Source: G020353115 sp964481765
Lineage (GTDB): Bacteria > Bacteroidota > Bacteroidia > Bacteroidales > VadinHA17
Length of the DNA stretch: 18,289 nucleotides
Reading direction: 5' to 3'
NCBI GenBank assembly: GCA_964481765.1
Contig: CAYZVJ010000067.1
Span: 1-18,289 of the forward strand
The notes below the pieces were generated by a model, which was not told where the DNA came from, ran no database searches, and saw only the letters and a program-made list of their open reading frames with translations. The translations under genes and the position numbers were made by a program. Shown here piece after piece: positions 1 to 6,471 of this stretch. Numbering within the stretch: position 1 is the stretch's first letter; the number at the start of each line of letters is the position of its first letter.

Positions 1-385
1 TGCATGTTCAATCAGGTTTTTAGTTTAACAATAATTTTATTATTCAGTACTTTCACTGTGTGTTGTTAAATAAATCAGAACTAAACCGGGCTTATATTAA
101 AGTTATAATTTCATATAAAGGTACACAATTTAGCATTACAATGTTAGGTAACGGAAGACAAAAAACGGGAAGGTTTTTATAACTTTAAAAGGCATCATAA
201 ATCGCATGGATGTTATCAGCGTGGTATTCTTTGCCGGATCGTTCGGGATAGAACATGTGAAGGAACATTCTATCCAACCTTGAGATAATGACCGATCACA
301 ATCATCACAGAATAACACCATAAGGTATCAAAACAACAGAACTTCATTTGCATTAATAGAATACTGACAGAAAAAACATCAAATC
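1..385. other. Left-edge region without a supported gene
   Basis: I see no convincing coding sequence here. The only open frame of any length (minus strand, 136-321) has no recognisable family features. The one clear structure is an inverted repeat, GGATAGAA at 246-253 and TTCTATCC at 268-275, around a 14-nt loop. The stretch just before the next gene is AT-rich and shows no clear TAnnTTTG promoter element. Confidence 0.6.
246..275. repeat. Inverted repeat GGATAGAA / TTCTATCC
   Basis: A perfect 8-bp stem (246-253 with 268-275) can be extended with a 2-nt bulge by TGT/ACA. It lies about 110 bp upstream of the DUF502-type gene. Its role is unknown: it could be an operator, an RNA hairpin or a terminator for a gene outside the window. 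No T-tract follows it. Confidence 0.45.
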
Positions 386-418
386 ATAAAAAAAATCGTA
401 AGGTATTTCATTCAGGGA

Positions 419-955
419 TTGATCTACATTGCACCACTGGGAGTGACTGCATATATTGTCTACTTGATCTTTACATTTATTGACCGGTTACTTGATAAAT
501 ACATCGATCCCATTTTGCCAATCAACATCCCTGGTATTAACCTGCTGGCCGTGATACTGCTTATCATACTTGTTGGAATTATCGGACAAACCATCATTGC
601 AAGGCCGGTTAAGTTATTGGCATCAGAACTCCTGGAAAAAGTTCCTCTGATTAACTGGATTTATGTAGCTATCAGTGATCTGTTATCCGCTTTTGTGGGT
701 AAGGGAAAAAAATTCAGTAATCCCGTTATGGTAAGGGTAAACCACATGTCCAATTTGGAGAAACTGGGCTTTCTAACACAGGAAGATCTTTCAAACCTGG
801 GAGTTAAGGATAAAAAAGTGGCTGTTTATTTTCCCCATTCATATAATTTTTCAGGAGAGCTGTTTATTGTACCCATTGAGCATGTAAGACCCCTTGATGC
901 ATCATCCGGAGATATAATGAAATTTATTGTTTCAGGTGGGGCCAGCGGATTCTAA
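419..955 (+). CDS. DUF502-type integral membrane protein
   Basis: A small membrane protein of unknown biochemical role. From the TTG at 419 it is 178 residues. Two hydrophobic segments are visible, around residues 5-25 (IAPLGVTAYIVYLIFTFID) and 40-62 (INLLAVILLIILVGIIGQTII). A polar domain with a VxVYFPxSYNFSGELFIVP-like stretch follows, as in DUF502 proteins. The family normally starts with a KK-x-x-RYF-x-QGL segment before the first membrane helix. Exactly such a segment, KKIVRYFIQG, is encoded in frame just upstream (389-418), but no ATG, GTG or TTG precedes it before the in-frame stop at 365. The real start may therefore be the ATA at 386 or another rare codon, or an ATG was lost by mutation or sequencing error. 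Only the family assignment is secure. Confidence 0.85.
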   Translation: MIYIAPLGVTAYIVYLIFTFIDRLLDKYIDPILPINIPGINLLAVILLIILVGIIGQTIIARPVKLLASELLEKVPLINWIYVAISDLLSAFVGKGKKFSNPVMVRVNHMSNLEKLGFLTQEDLSNLGVKDKKVAVYFPHSYNFSGELFIVPIEHVRPLDASSGDIMKFIVSGGASGF

Positions 956-1123
956 TGAAGGAGTTCCTTAAACAGAAACTGCACATTACATGATATAATA
1001 GTTGAAATATAATAGCCCCGGACTTTTTCCGAAGCTCCGTAGGAATTCTCACGAAGTGATCCCTTCGGGTCTTTGGAAGAATCCCTATGGGAAGGCCGGG
1101 GGTATTGTATGGCAGATAGCTAT

Positions 1124-1169
1124 CGGTCCAACTGCGTTGCTATTAAAAAGGAAAACGTTCCATGGACCG
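1124..1169. repeat. 46-nt CGGTCCA...TGGACCG element, copy 1
   Basis: The element starts CGGTCCAACT and ends TCCATGGACCG, so its ends are inverted repeats (CGGTCCA 1124-1130, TGGACCG 1163-1169). The interior differs from copy 2 apart from a central AGGAA, yet both copies are exactly 46 nt long. Confidence 0.6.
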
Positions 1170-1243
1170 AAAAATACCAGTCTTCAATTTGAAGAATCAC
1201 GAACTTCGTAACCGACTTACGATACCGGCATCGTAACCGTAAC

Positions 1244-1302
1244 CCTGCCTGCCGGGCTCTCCGCCGAAGCTGCTTTAGCAGCGTAGGAGGACAGGCACGG
1301 GG
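1244..1302. repeat. CCTGCCTGCCG-type intergenic hairpin
   Basis: Begins with CCTGCCTGCCG (1244-1254), shared with the units at 4289 and 5203. It contains a perfect GCTGC-TTTA-GCAGC hairpin (1269-1282), enclosed by CTCC/GGAG-type pairing. This looks like a dispersed palindromic repeat, not a gene. Confidence 0.5.
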
Positions 1303-1366
1303 GATTGAGGCGGATTTTGATCTGAAAAAACAAATACCAAACTTTTTCCTTTCTCAGTACGCCGTA

Positions 1367-1384
1367 GTCACGCCCAGGCGTGAC
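1367..1384. repeat. Perfect hairpin GTCACGCC-CA-GGCGTGAC
   Basis: An 8-bp GC-rich stem with a 2-nt loop. A T-rich stretch lies downstream on the plus strand (about 1397-1420), so it could work as a plus-strand terminator, but the T-tract is not immediately adjacent. It belongs to the palindrome cluster after the DUF502-type gene. Confidence 0.45.
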
Positions 1385-1418
1385 GAAGGTGGATTACTTT
1401 TTCCTTTTTACTTTTTTT

Positions 1419-1447
1419 TTAAACAGGTTGCTGTCCCTACTTATTAT
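1419..1447 (+). repeat. REP-like repeat copy A
   Basis: Contains GGTTGCTGTCCCTACTTATT, a variant of the window-wide consensus GGTAGCTGTCCCTATTTATT. It sits 3 nt before copy B in the same orientation. Confidence 0.75.
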
Positions 1448-1450
1448 TCT

Positions 1451-1480
1451 TTTAAATCGGTAGCTGTCCCTATTTATTTG
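1451..1480 (+). repeat. REP-like repeat copy B
   Basis: Contains TCGGTAGCTGTCCCTATTTA, one of the best matches to the consensus, flanked by TTTAAA on the left and ATTTG on the right. It forms a tandem pair with copy A. Confidence 0.8.
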
Positions 1481-1491
1481 AACCCAGAAAT

Positions 1492-1506
1492 AGTCCCGGC
1501 GGGACT
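1492..1506. repeat. Perfect palindrome AGTCCCGGCGGGACT
   Basis: A 15-nt palindrome with a single central base, immediately after REP-like copy B. No function can be assigned. Confidence 0.5.
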
Positions 1507-1519
1507 GAAAGGCAATAGG

Positions 1520-1537
1520 CAGCCATTTTAATGGCTG
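1520..1537. repeat. Perfect hairpin CAGCCATT-TT-AATGGCTG
   Basis: An 8-bp stem with a 2-nt loop, about 120 nt beyond the stop of the minus-strand GIY-YIG gene. A terminator role is possible, but no U-tract follows it on that strand. Confidence 0.4.
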
Positions 1538-1563
1538 TAAATTATGTAATCCGACAAATCAAC

Positions 1564-1609
1564 CGGTCCAACTACACAGTTAATCAGCAGGAAGGCACTC
1601 CATGGACCG
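1564..1609. repeat. 46-nt CGGTCCA...TGGACCG element, copy 2
   Basis: Same ends as copy 1 (CGGTCCAACT and TCCATGGACCG) and the same length of 46 nt. The two copies are directly oriented 440 bp apart and bracket the palindrome cluster. Confidence 0.6.
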
Positions 1610-1657
1610 AATCCCATCATGTGCCAATTAGTATTTTTTTTAGCCGAAAACCACAAC

Positions 1658-2086
1658 TTAAAACTCCTCATTCCAGCGGGGTAATGCGCCGTGAAGATCA
1701 TAATGTTTTTGGATCAGGAGTGCTTCAACGAAGGCTGGAATATCCTGTATGTCATCGTTGAATGTCTCAAACCAATAGACATCCAATGCATCCATTTCCT
1801 CTTCACGTAATTTGGCAGGCCAGGATATCCGTCTGGGTTGGTCAAACTGTTTCCCGTTAACGATCCGGTCATACAACCCTCCTTTCCGGTGTTTTAATGT
1901 ACCATCTTTCTGCATTTTACCTGAAGAACCGATGTATACCAACTCAATCTTTCCATGAGCCAGCGCATAAACAACATACACTCCGCAGGCATCTTTCGGA
2001 GCATTGCAAACTTTTCCAAGCGATTGATTGCTTGAAAAGAAAAAGTGATCATTGCGCTTGTAATTGTTTAATTCATCAAATAGCAT
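1658..2086 (-). CDS. GIY-YIG domain protein
   Basis: A 142-residue protein with the marks of the GIY-YIG nuclease fold. GVY lies at residues 35-37 and YIGSS at 51-55, followed by a candidate catalytic Arg (R74, in GLYDRI). A C-terminal helix carries a conserved Glu (E121 in FVEALLIQKHY), and an Asn lies near the end (N139). The spacing fits the family, where Tyr, Arg and Glu support metal-dependent phosphodiester cleavage. No second DNA-binding domain is visible, so it is close to a stand-alone nuclease domain. Possible roles include repair, restriction-like defence or a homing-type remnant; the sequence does not decide. The ATG at 2086 leaves an 88-nt gap to the divergent small gene at 2175. 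Activity is inferred from motifs only. Confidence 0.75.
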   Translation of the reverse strand: MLFDELNNYKRNDHFFFSSNQSLGKVCNAPKDACGVYVVYALAHGKIELVYIGSSGKMQKDGTLKHRKGGLYDRIVNGKQFDQPRRISWPAKLREEEMDALDVYWFETFNDDIQDIPAFVEALLIQKHYDLHGALPRWNEEF

Positions 2087-2136
2087 GTTGTTGGTTGATT
2101 AATTCAATTGATTTCTGGAAATTATTAACTTGTATT

Positions 2137-2144
2137 CAAATGTA
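2137..2144 (-). promoter_or_regulatory. Possible -7 element for the GIY-YIG gene
   Basis: On the minus strand this reads TACATTTG, an exact match to the Bacteroidota -7 pattern TAnnTTTG, and would give a leader of about 45 nt. No good -33 TTG lies 19-21 nt upstream, so the call is weak. Confidence 0.3.
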
Positions 2145-2174
2145 GTTATAATAATCAATCCCACTTATTTGAAT

Positions 2175-2402
2175 ATGCAACCCATCAAGCCACCACCCTG
2201 CACGGACATTGTCAAAGAGTATATTGAGAAGGACAAATCAACGGGACAATATTACCTGATCCCGGCATCCCTTGATTTGAGCGAGTTGCCGCAGAAGGTC
2301 ATCAATTCCTTTCTTGACTGGCTGAACCAGTTCCCTGAAGGGAACCAGCAGGTGATTCTACAATGCATTAAAGACGGACTATTGGAACTCCAGTGTGACT
2401 AA
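2175..2402 (+). CDS. Small hypothetical protein (75 aa)
   Basis: I do not recognise this family. From the ATG at 2175 the product is 75 residues. It is acidic with a proline-rich start (MQPIKPPPCTDIVKEYIEKD) and a likely helical C-terminal half (VINSFLDWLNQFPEGNQQVI). An in-frame TTG at 2130 would add 15 residues, but that extension (YSNVVIIINPTYLN) looks unlike the rest, so I prefer the ATG. Composition and the terminal TAA look coding. It is divergent from the GIY-YIG gene and could share a control region with it. A small partner or inhibitor role is possible, but nothing in the sequence shows one. Confidence 0.55.
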   Translation: MQPIKPPPCTDIVKEYIEKDKSTGQYYLIPASLDLSELPQKVINSFLDWLNQFPEGNQQVILQCIKDGLLELQCD

Positions 2403-2689
2403 GGTTTATTGGAATTCAGCATTCTCCTAAAGAATTTACCCCGTATCTATTCAAACTTAGCGTTGTCCCCCTTTACAAAGGGGGATTATGGGGGATTTCT
2501 CTATTTCACGGGGGCAACCCTGGGTTTTAGGTTACCATATAAAAACGGCCGAACTGCCGGAACTGTTTTCTGCACCCCACTTCATCGGTCGCATGGATGA
2601 AAAATTATCAGTGGCTAGAAATTGTTGTCTTTACCCGGAAACCAGAAACAGTTTTTCACAGAAATTCACTCCCTGACCCTAACAATTCA
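2403..2689. other. Non-coding gap with a CCCCCTTT hairpin
   Basis: Two overlapping open frames cross this stretch but pass through the palindrome at 2466-2485 and look unlike proteins. Part of it (about 2570-2595, a CACCCC...CATCGG stretch) resembles 9490-9510, which suggests shared repeat debris. Confidence 0.5.
2466..2485. repeat. Perfect hairpin TCCCCCTTT-AC-AAAGGGGGA
   Basis: A 9-bp stem with a 2-nt loop, followed by a further GGGGGATTT. A related but interrupted copy is at 5188-5225, so this is a dispersed palindromic repeat. It could also stop transcription from 2175-2402, but there is no T-tract. Confidence 0.6.
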
Positions 2690-3169
2690 TCACCTCCTGA
2701 ACCCTATCCGCTCACACAATGACTCTCCACCCGAATTGAAATACCGGGATACCAGGACGACATCGGAAAGGAAACGGTAATGGATATCGGAAAAATCGGG
2801 ATCGTCGAACTCCTCGAACACTTCCTTATAAAAATTCAGGATAATGGCTGTCACATGATCACGATACTGCCTGGCTACTTCATGATCAAGACCAAGGTAG
2901 AGGTAACCCCCAAACATCCGGATCATATCTTCTGCTCCGGCAAAGATGGCATCCGCAAAACCGCAAATGGTGAGTTCTGTCTTTGGGAGATATCCAAAGA
3001 AAGCGATCAGCTGTTCCTTTTCAAACAGGTCATTGAACTCCGGTTTTTTCACCCGGATCGAGAAACAGGGTAGGACCAGTCTCGCGACGTTGCGATACCT
3101 GTCCAGTTGCTCCCATTCAGAATGGCTCAACTCCCCATCTCTTAATATGCTAATACATCCACCATCCAT
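2690..3169 (-). CDS. Hypothetical protein (159 aa)
   Basis: I do not recognise this protein. It is soluble in character, acidic overall and rich in aromatic residues. It has a SEWEQLDRYRNVARLVLPCF-like N-terminal stretch and a C-terminal half with alternating helix-like and charged segments (EVFEEFDDPDFSDIHYRFL). No signal peptide, membrane helix or catalytic motif is apparent. The ATG at 3169 gives MDGGCISIL; the frame is clean and ends in TGA at 2690. It lies 186 nt downstream of the ARPP-1-type gene on the same strand and has similar base composition, so it may belong to the same functional group. A separate transcript is equally possible given the gap. Confidence 0.65.
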   Translation of the reverse strand: MDGGCISILRDGELSHSEWEQLDRYRNVARLVLPCFSIRVKKPEFNDLFEKEQLIAFFGYLPKTELTICGFADAIFAGAEDMIRMFGGYLYLGLDHEVARQYRDHVTAIILNFYKEVFEEFDDPDFSDIHYRFLSDVVLVSRYFNSGGESLCERIGFRR

Positions 3170-3355
3170 AGTCTAAATTTAATTAAATCATTAATATTTT
3201 CTCCACTATATCCAATACCTTATTGCTCAAAGAGAGAAGCATCGACTTTCTGTAATTTCTTTAACCAACCCACTATCCATTTTCCCTGTTCGCTCCCAAT
3301 GCGAAAAGGAAGCAGACATGTTGGCTGGCAAATATTGCTTATTAATATGAAGCAT
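3170..3355. other. AT-rich gap between two minus-strand genes
   Basis: A 186-nt spacer. A short minus-strand frame overlaps the end of the ARPP-1-type gene in another phase and has no family character. No clear hairpin or promoter was seen. Confidence 0.4.
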
Positions 3356-4258
3356 CTATTGCGATAAAATAAACGTATGCACAATCCGTTTATCAAACAC
3401 AAGCTCTGCGCCTGCAGAATGTTTTGACTCGATCTGTCGGATCTCCCCTACCCCGTTTTTTGCAGTATAAAACCTTGATCTGGTTGATCCCTGTTTTGAA
3501 ATGTACTTATCCACCAGTTTAACCGCTTTCTTTTCCGTTAAGTCAGGCATTTTCCCGTGTTTCAACTCATAATCGATATTCCGGATCAATCGCGGGAAAT
3601 AGTGTTCATACACGGGATTTGAACCGAACAGATCCACCGACACGATGATATCATTAACCAGCACAGCCATCCCGTTTGCCTCCTTGTTGAGGGTGAACTG
3701 AAACGGTTCAGGATCTTTCATTTCTGCTTTCTTATAAAGAACCCTTTCGTAATCTTCGGTCGGATTATCGACGGTGACCTCTTTGTTTTTACCGGCGACC
3801 TGATCCCACACTTCGTATTGGAACTTGGCTGCTGATGCCCTTCTTTCTGCCGGATCCTGCTTCAGGATTTTTGCCTTATGCTTCCGGATATCCGGTTCGA
3901 TGTGGTGGTTGCTCATCTTGAATTTCGGAGAGCTGGATTTCCACCGACCCCGTTCAACGCAAGATACCGACATCACCGAATGCGAGCGGGGTGCGAAAAG
4001 TACAGACGAGTTCATCACCCGGTTCTGTTTCGCCCCGATCAGGATATCCGTATCCATGAAAAAGAGGTATTTGTTGGTGTTATTGATCACCTGGAGCTCT
4101 TCCACGCGACCCGCTTCGCCCAGCTCTTTGATCACCAGGTCACCCGTTTCCACTGCCGGTCCGCCGGGATAGAACTCCCACAGCTCCCGGTTCAGGGTAG
4201 TGAATTGAAGGACTGCCACCCGTCCCTCCTTTTGAAAATCCTTGCATTCTATCTTCAT
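3356..4258 (-). CDS. ARPP-1 / DUF6569-type protein
   Basis: A 300-residue soluble protein that I assign to the ARPP-1 (DUF6569) family. The signature is visible: ILIGAKQNRVMNSSVLF at about residues 72-88, followed by SVSCVERGRW at 97-106. In the C-terminal half there is the typical MAVLVNDIIVSVDLFGS strand pair leading into YFPRLIRNIDYEL. Family members have been linked by comparative genomics to nucleotide or protein-modification contexts, but no reaction has been established to my knowledge. A charged linker (about 107-175) separates the two conserved parts. The ATG at 4258 gives MKIECKDF. It is divergent from the HTH gene at 4429; the 170-nt gap contains a composite palindromic repeat. Pairing with a WYL-like HTH protein suggests regulation by that neighbour (inference). 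Confidence 0.75.
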   Translation of the reverse strand: MKIECKDFQKEGRVAVLQFTTLNRELWEFYPGGPAVETGDLVIKELGEAGRVEELQVINNTNKYLFFMDTDILIGAKQNRVMNSSVLFAPRSHSVMSVSCVERGRWKSSSPKFKMSNHHIEPDIRKHKAKILKQDPAERRASAAKFQYEVWDQVAGKNKEVTVDNPTEDYERVLYKKAEMKDPEPFQFTLNKEANGMAVLVNDIIVSVDLFGSNPVYEHYFPRLIRNIDYELKHGKMPDLTEKKAVKLVDKYISKQGSTRSRFYTAKNGVGEIRQIESKHSAGAELVFDKRIVHTFILSQ

Positions 4259-4276
4259 AATTTCTAATTTTAGTTT

Positions 4277-4359
4277 TCCGTCTGACAGCCTGCCTGCCGT
4301 AGTGTATTACACGAAGGCAGGGCTTCGCTGGCATGTGAGCAGAGCCGTCTGACGGATAA
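4277..4359. repeat. GTCTGAC hairpin repeat, copy 1, with inserted unit
   Basis: Left arm TCCGTCTGAC (4277-4286), then a 34-nt insert (4287-4320), then GGCTTCGCTG... ending AGCCGTCTGACGGATAA. Removing the insert makes it align base for base with the 49-nt copy at 5281-5329, with five substitutions by eye. The insert begins AGCCTGCCTGCCGTA and contains a GTGTATTACAC palindrome. It lies in the divergent gap between the ARPP-1-type and HTH genes. Confidence 0.75.
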
Positions 4360-4428
4360 AAGAGTATTGTTACAAATACAAATAAACCACACCCCAATGC
4401 ACTCTTTCTGCATTACAAAAAAAACCGT

Positions 4429-5166
4429 ATGCCAACCAACCTGAACGCATTGATCCGGTACAAGACCATTGACCGGTGTCTAAGGAACCCGCACCGGAAG
4501 CATGACATAAAAAGCCTGAAGGAAGCCTGCTCAGAAGCCCTGGCAGAGTACCGGGGCGTATACAAGGGAGTTGGAGAGAGAACCATCCGCGAAGATATCC
4601 GGGTCATGCGGAGTGAAATCCTGGGCTTCAACGCACCGATTGTATTCAACAAGGGCTATTATACGTATTCCGATCCCGATTATTCGATTTTCAACGCCAC
4701 TATCCGGGAAAAAAAGCTGTTAACGAAGGTTTTCGAACTACTCTTAGAAGAATGGCAAAAAATTGATCATCCTGATTTTTTTGAGGTATTGAAAAAACTA
4801 TCACGAATTACAGGAAATACGCTGCCTTCAAGTATCACCATGGAAATTAAAAAAGCAGAATTATCAGTAATGGAAGAAGAGTTAGGGATGACAATTAAAC
4901 AGAGTGAAAAGGAAGAGTACATTCGTGAAGAGATCCCGGAAGAAAAACAGGTTGAAATAGAAGAGGAGGAGGCTCCCTCTGAGGAAGTGTTCAAGCCACG
5001 TACATCATTTTATAAAATGGCTCCAACCCACATCGACATCGAATCACAGACCGATTTTTACTTAAGACGCCGGGGATTTTTAGGATTGTTCCGGGAAAAA
5101 GTAGAAGTACTCCTCCGTCCCTACTCCTGGGAATCCATTCTAAATCTCCTAGAATCACATTCATAA
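4429..5166 (+). CDS. HTH protein resembling a WYL regulator without the WYL domain
   Basis: A 245-residue protein. Residues 1-90 match the N-terminal winged-HTH part of Bacteroidota WYL-domain regulators: MPTNLNALIRYKTIDRCLRN, then a Leu/Ala helix (LKEACSEALAEYRGV), then the recognition region GVGERTIREDIRVMRSE and the FNAPIVFNKGYYTYSDPDYSI beta wing. In typical members a long linker and a WYL ligand-binding domain follow. Here the linker leads to a strongly acidic segment (about 148-187) and a short basic tail (LRRRGFLGLFREKVEVLLR), and no WYL core is visible. The gene ends cleanly in TAA. It may bind DNA without WYL-mediated ligand sensing, or it may have acquired a different effector tail. 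It is divergent from the ARPP-1-type gene and convergent with the DUF7309-DUF6930-type gene. Confidence 0.75.
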   Translation: MPTNLNALIRYKTIDRCLRNPHRKHDIKSLKEACSEALAEYRGVYKGVGERTIREDIRVMRSEILGFNAPIVFNKGYYTYSDPDYSIFNATIREKKLLTKVFELLLEEWQKIDHPDFFEVLKKLSRITGNTLPSSITMEIKKAELSVMEEELGMTIKQSEKEEYIREEIPEEKQVEIEEEEAPSEEVFKPRTSFYKMAPTHIDIESQTDFYLRRRGFLGLFREKVEVLLRPYSWESILNLLESHS

Positions 5167-5187
5167 GTTAGTTTATCAGAACCCTGT

Positions 5188-5225
5188 CCCCCTTTGTAAT
5201 AGCCTGCCTGCCGTAGGCAGGGGGG
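5188..5225. repeat. CCCCCTTT hairpin split by an AGCCTGCCTGCCGTA unit
   Basis: CCCCCTTTGTAA (5188-5199) and AGGGGGG (5219-5225) are the arms of the same palindrome type seen intact at 2466-2485. Between them lies AGCCTGCCTGCCGTAGGC (5201-5218), the same unit that interrupts the repeat at 4287. This is a nested palindromic repeat. Confidence 0.65.
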
Positions 5226-5280
5226 TGTCCTGACATCGAACGGAGTGAGATCGTCAGTGATGTGGGATTTAATCCTAAGT

Positions 5281-5329
5281 TCCGTCTGACGGCTTTGTTG
5301 ACTTGTGGGCAGAGCCGTCTGACGGATAA
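5281..5329. repeat. GTCTGAC hairpin repeat, copy 2 (uninterrupted)
   Basis: Arms TCCGTCTGACGGCT (5281-5294) and AGCCGTCTGACGGA (5313-5326) pair over 14 positions with one central mismatch around an 18-nt loop. It lies between the convergent ends of the HTH gene and the DUF7309-DUF6930-type gene, where a bidirectional terminator would be useful. Confidence 0.7.
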
Positions 5330-5395
5330 TGAAATCGCTATGCAAATAATCACACCCCTTTGGCAAATCCCATCCGGCTATAACCTGGGTAGGCT

Positions 5396-6433
5396 TTATC
5401 TCTTTGACATGAATGCCCTAAGGCTGGCTTTCGCCTCCTCAATTGCAGGAAGCCGGTCAACTTGCACAATATCAATATCAAGGATATTTGCAATGGGTTG
5501 AAGAAGCTGAAACAGGAGGCCTGTCTGAACGTAAACCTTGCCGGGTCGTTCATCATGCATAACCATCATATTACATATTTCCTGGGGTACTTTTCCCCAC
5601 ATATTCTCCAAGCCGCCTTCAGCCTGAAGCAAATTTTGTCCGGTAATCAGTCCGTTGGCATGGTCAGCCATAAGCAACATATAGGTAGCAAGGGGCCGCT
5701 TCCCCTTCTCACCGATAAAAGAGGGAAAAAGGGAAAAATCAATTTCAGTTTCTGTGTCCACCAGCGGCCTTTTCTGCAATTTCCCGATCGTATCTTGGAC
5801 AAGCATGAAGGGGATATCAATTGCCGGAGGCGGCGGAGGGACAGCAATCGCTCCGTCCTTCCAGGTGAGTACACCGTTTACGGTCGCCGGGATACGGGCA
5901 AAGAATTCTATATCGCTGACATGTTCGAGAAATCCCGGATTCCTTTTAACCCGTTTCGCAACATATAAAGTTTGCTCAAGGATGTGTACAAGGAAACGGT
6001 CTTCCTTATCATCCGTAAACCATGGCATAAAGCCCGGCCTGAAAGAGCGGAACATTGGCCAGGATTGCTTCCCGCGATAGGTTAGTCCGAGCTGTCTGAT
6101 CACTTTCAGATCCTCCGGCTGAAGCATCTGCCGGTCTTCAAAAGATGCCTGGAGTTGTGGGGTTTCCATAAGCATTTCAGGTTTGATGCTATCGTCACCC
6201 TCCCACATTCTCCAAAGGTTGTAAATACCATTCGCCCCCAGATAGGCTCCCACAGCGTGGTGCTCCCCGAGTTCCCCCATGATGCTTACGTAAGCCGTCT
6301 CACCTCCATTCGGATCCGCCACGGCAAACAGATCATCTTCAAAAAGAAACTCCCAGGGCTGCATGCTGAACAGGTCGGACATTAGCCCATATAACTTCTG
6401 TTTAACGCGTAATTCTTCGTTTTTTCCAGCCAT
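5396..6433 (-). CDS. DUF7309-DUF6930-type two-domain protein
   Basis: A 345-residue cytosolic protein of unknown reaction. Residues about 8-180 match my memory of the DUF7309 pattern: MQPWEFLFEDDLFAV, then SIMGELGEHHAVGAYLGANG, ASFEDRQMLQPEDLKVIRQLG, and WPMFRSFRPGFMPWF. After a five-proline run (199-203), residues about 225-340 match DUF6930: IDFSLFPSFIGEKGKRPLATYMLLMADHANGL followed by LLQPIANILDIDI and a terminal LPAIEEAKASL helix. Domain names come from recall and were not searched. It is the second gene of a likely minus-strand operon, 38 nt after the basic-tailed protein. Base composition matches the ARPP-1 and HTH genes and is less AT-rich than the genes after 7800. Confidence 0.7.
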   Translation of the reverse strand: MAGKNEELRVKQKLYGLMSDLFSMQPWEFLFEDDLFAVADPNGGETAYVSIMGELGEHHAVGAYLGANGIYNLWRMWEGDDSIKPEMLMETPQLQASFEDRQMLQPEDLKVIRQLGLTYRGKQSWPMFRSFRPGFMPWFTDDKEDRFLVHILEQTLYVAKRVKRNPGFLEHVSDIEFFARIPATVNGVLTWKDGAIAVPPPPPAIDIPFMLVQDTIGKLQKRPLVDTETEIDFSLFPSFIGEKGKRPLATYMLLMADHANGLITGQNLLQAEGGLENMWGKVPQEICNMMVMHDERPGKVYVQTGLLFQLLQPIANILDIDIVQVDRLPAIEEAKASLRAFMSKR

Positions 6434-6471
6434 TGGAAGATATTTAAAATGATTGATCCTTCCCGTAAACT

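Larger units (their letters stand above)
956..1657. other. Repeat-rich non-coding region
   Basis: About 700 nt between the DUF502-type gene and the end of the GIY-YIG gene. Short open frames occur, but they run through palindromes and have no family character, so I reject them as genes. It holds two 46-nt CGGTCCA...TGGACCG elements, a CCTGCCTGCCG-type hairpin, a GTCACGCC/GGCGTGAC hairpin, two REP-like copies, and two short perfect palindromes. These are listed separately. Confidence 0.7.

Noticed and set aside
136..321. Minus-strand open frame of 61 codons
   Set aside because: It has no family character, spans the inverted repeat at 246-275, and has Cys/Phe-rich, unlikely composition.
1002..1211. 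Plus-strand open frame of 69 codons
   Set aside because: It runs through CTTCGGG-type palindromes and a 46-nt repeat element; the protein has no coherent features.
2409..2676. Two overlapping plus-strand frames
   Set aside because: Both cross the perfect CCCCCTTT hairpin and resemble repeat translation, not protein.
3878..4267. Plus-strand frame opposite the ARPP-1-type gene
   Set aside because: It is a shadow of a well-supported gene on the other strand.
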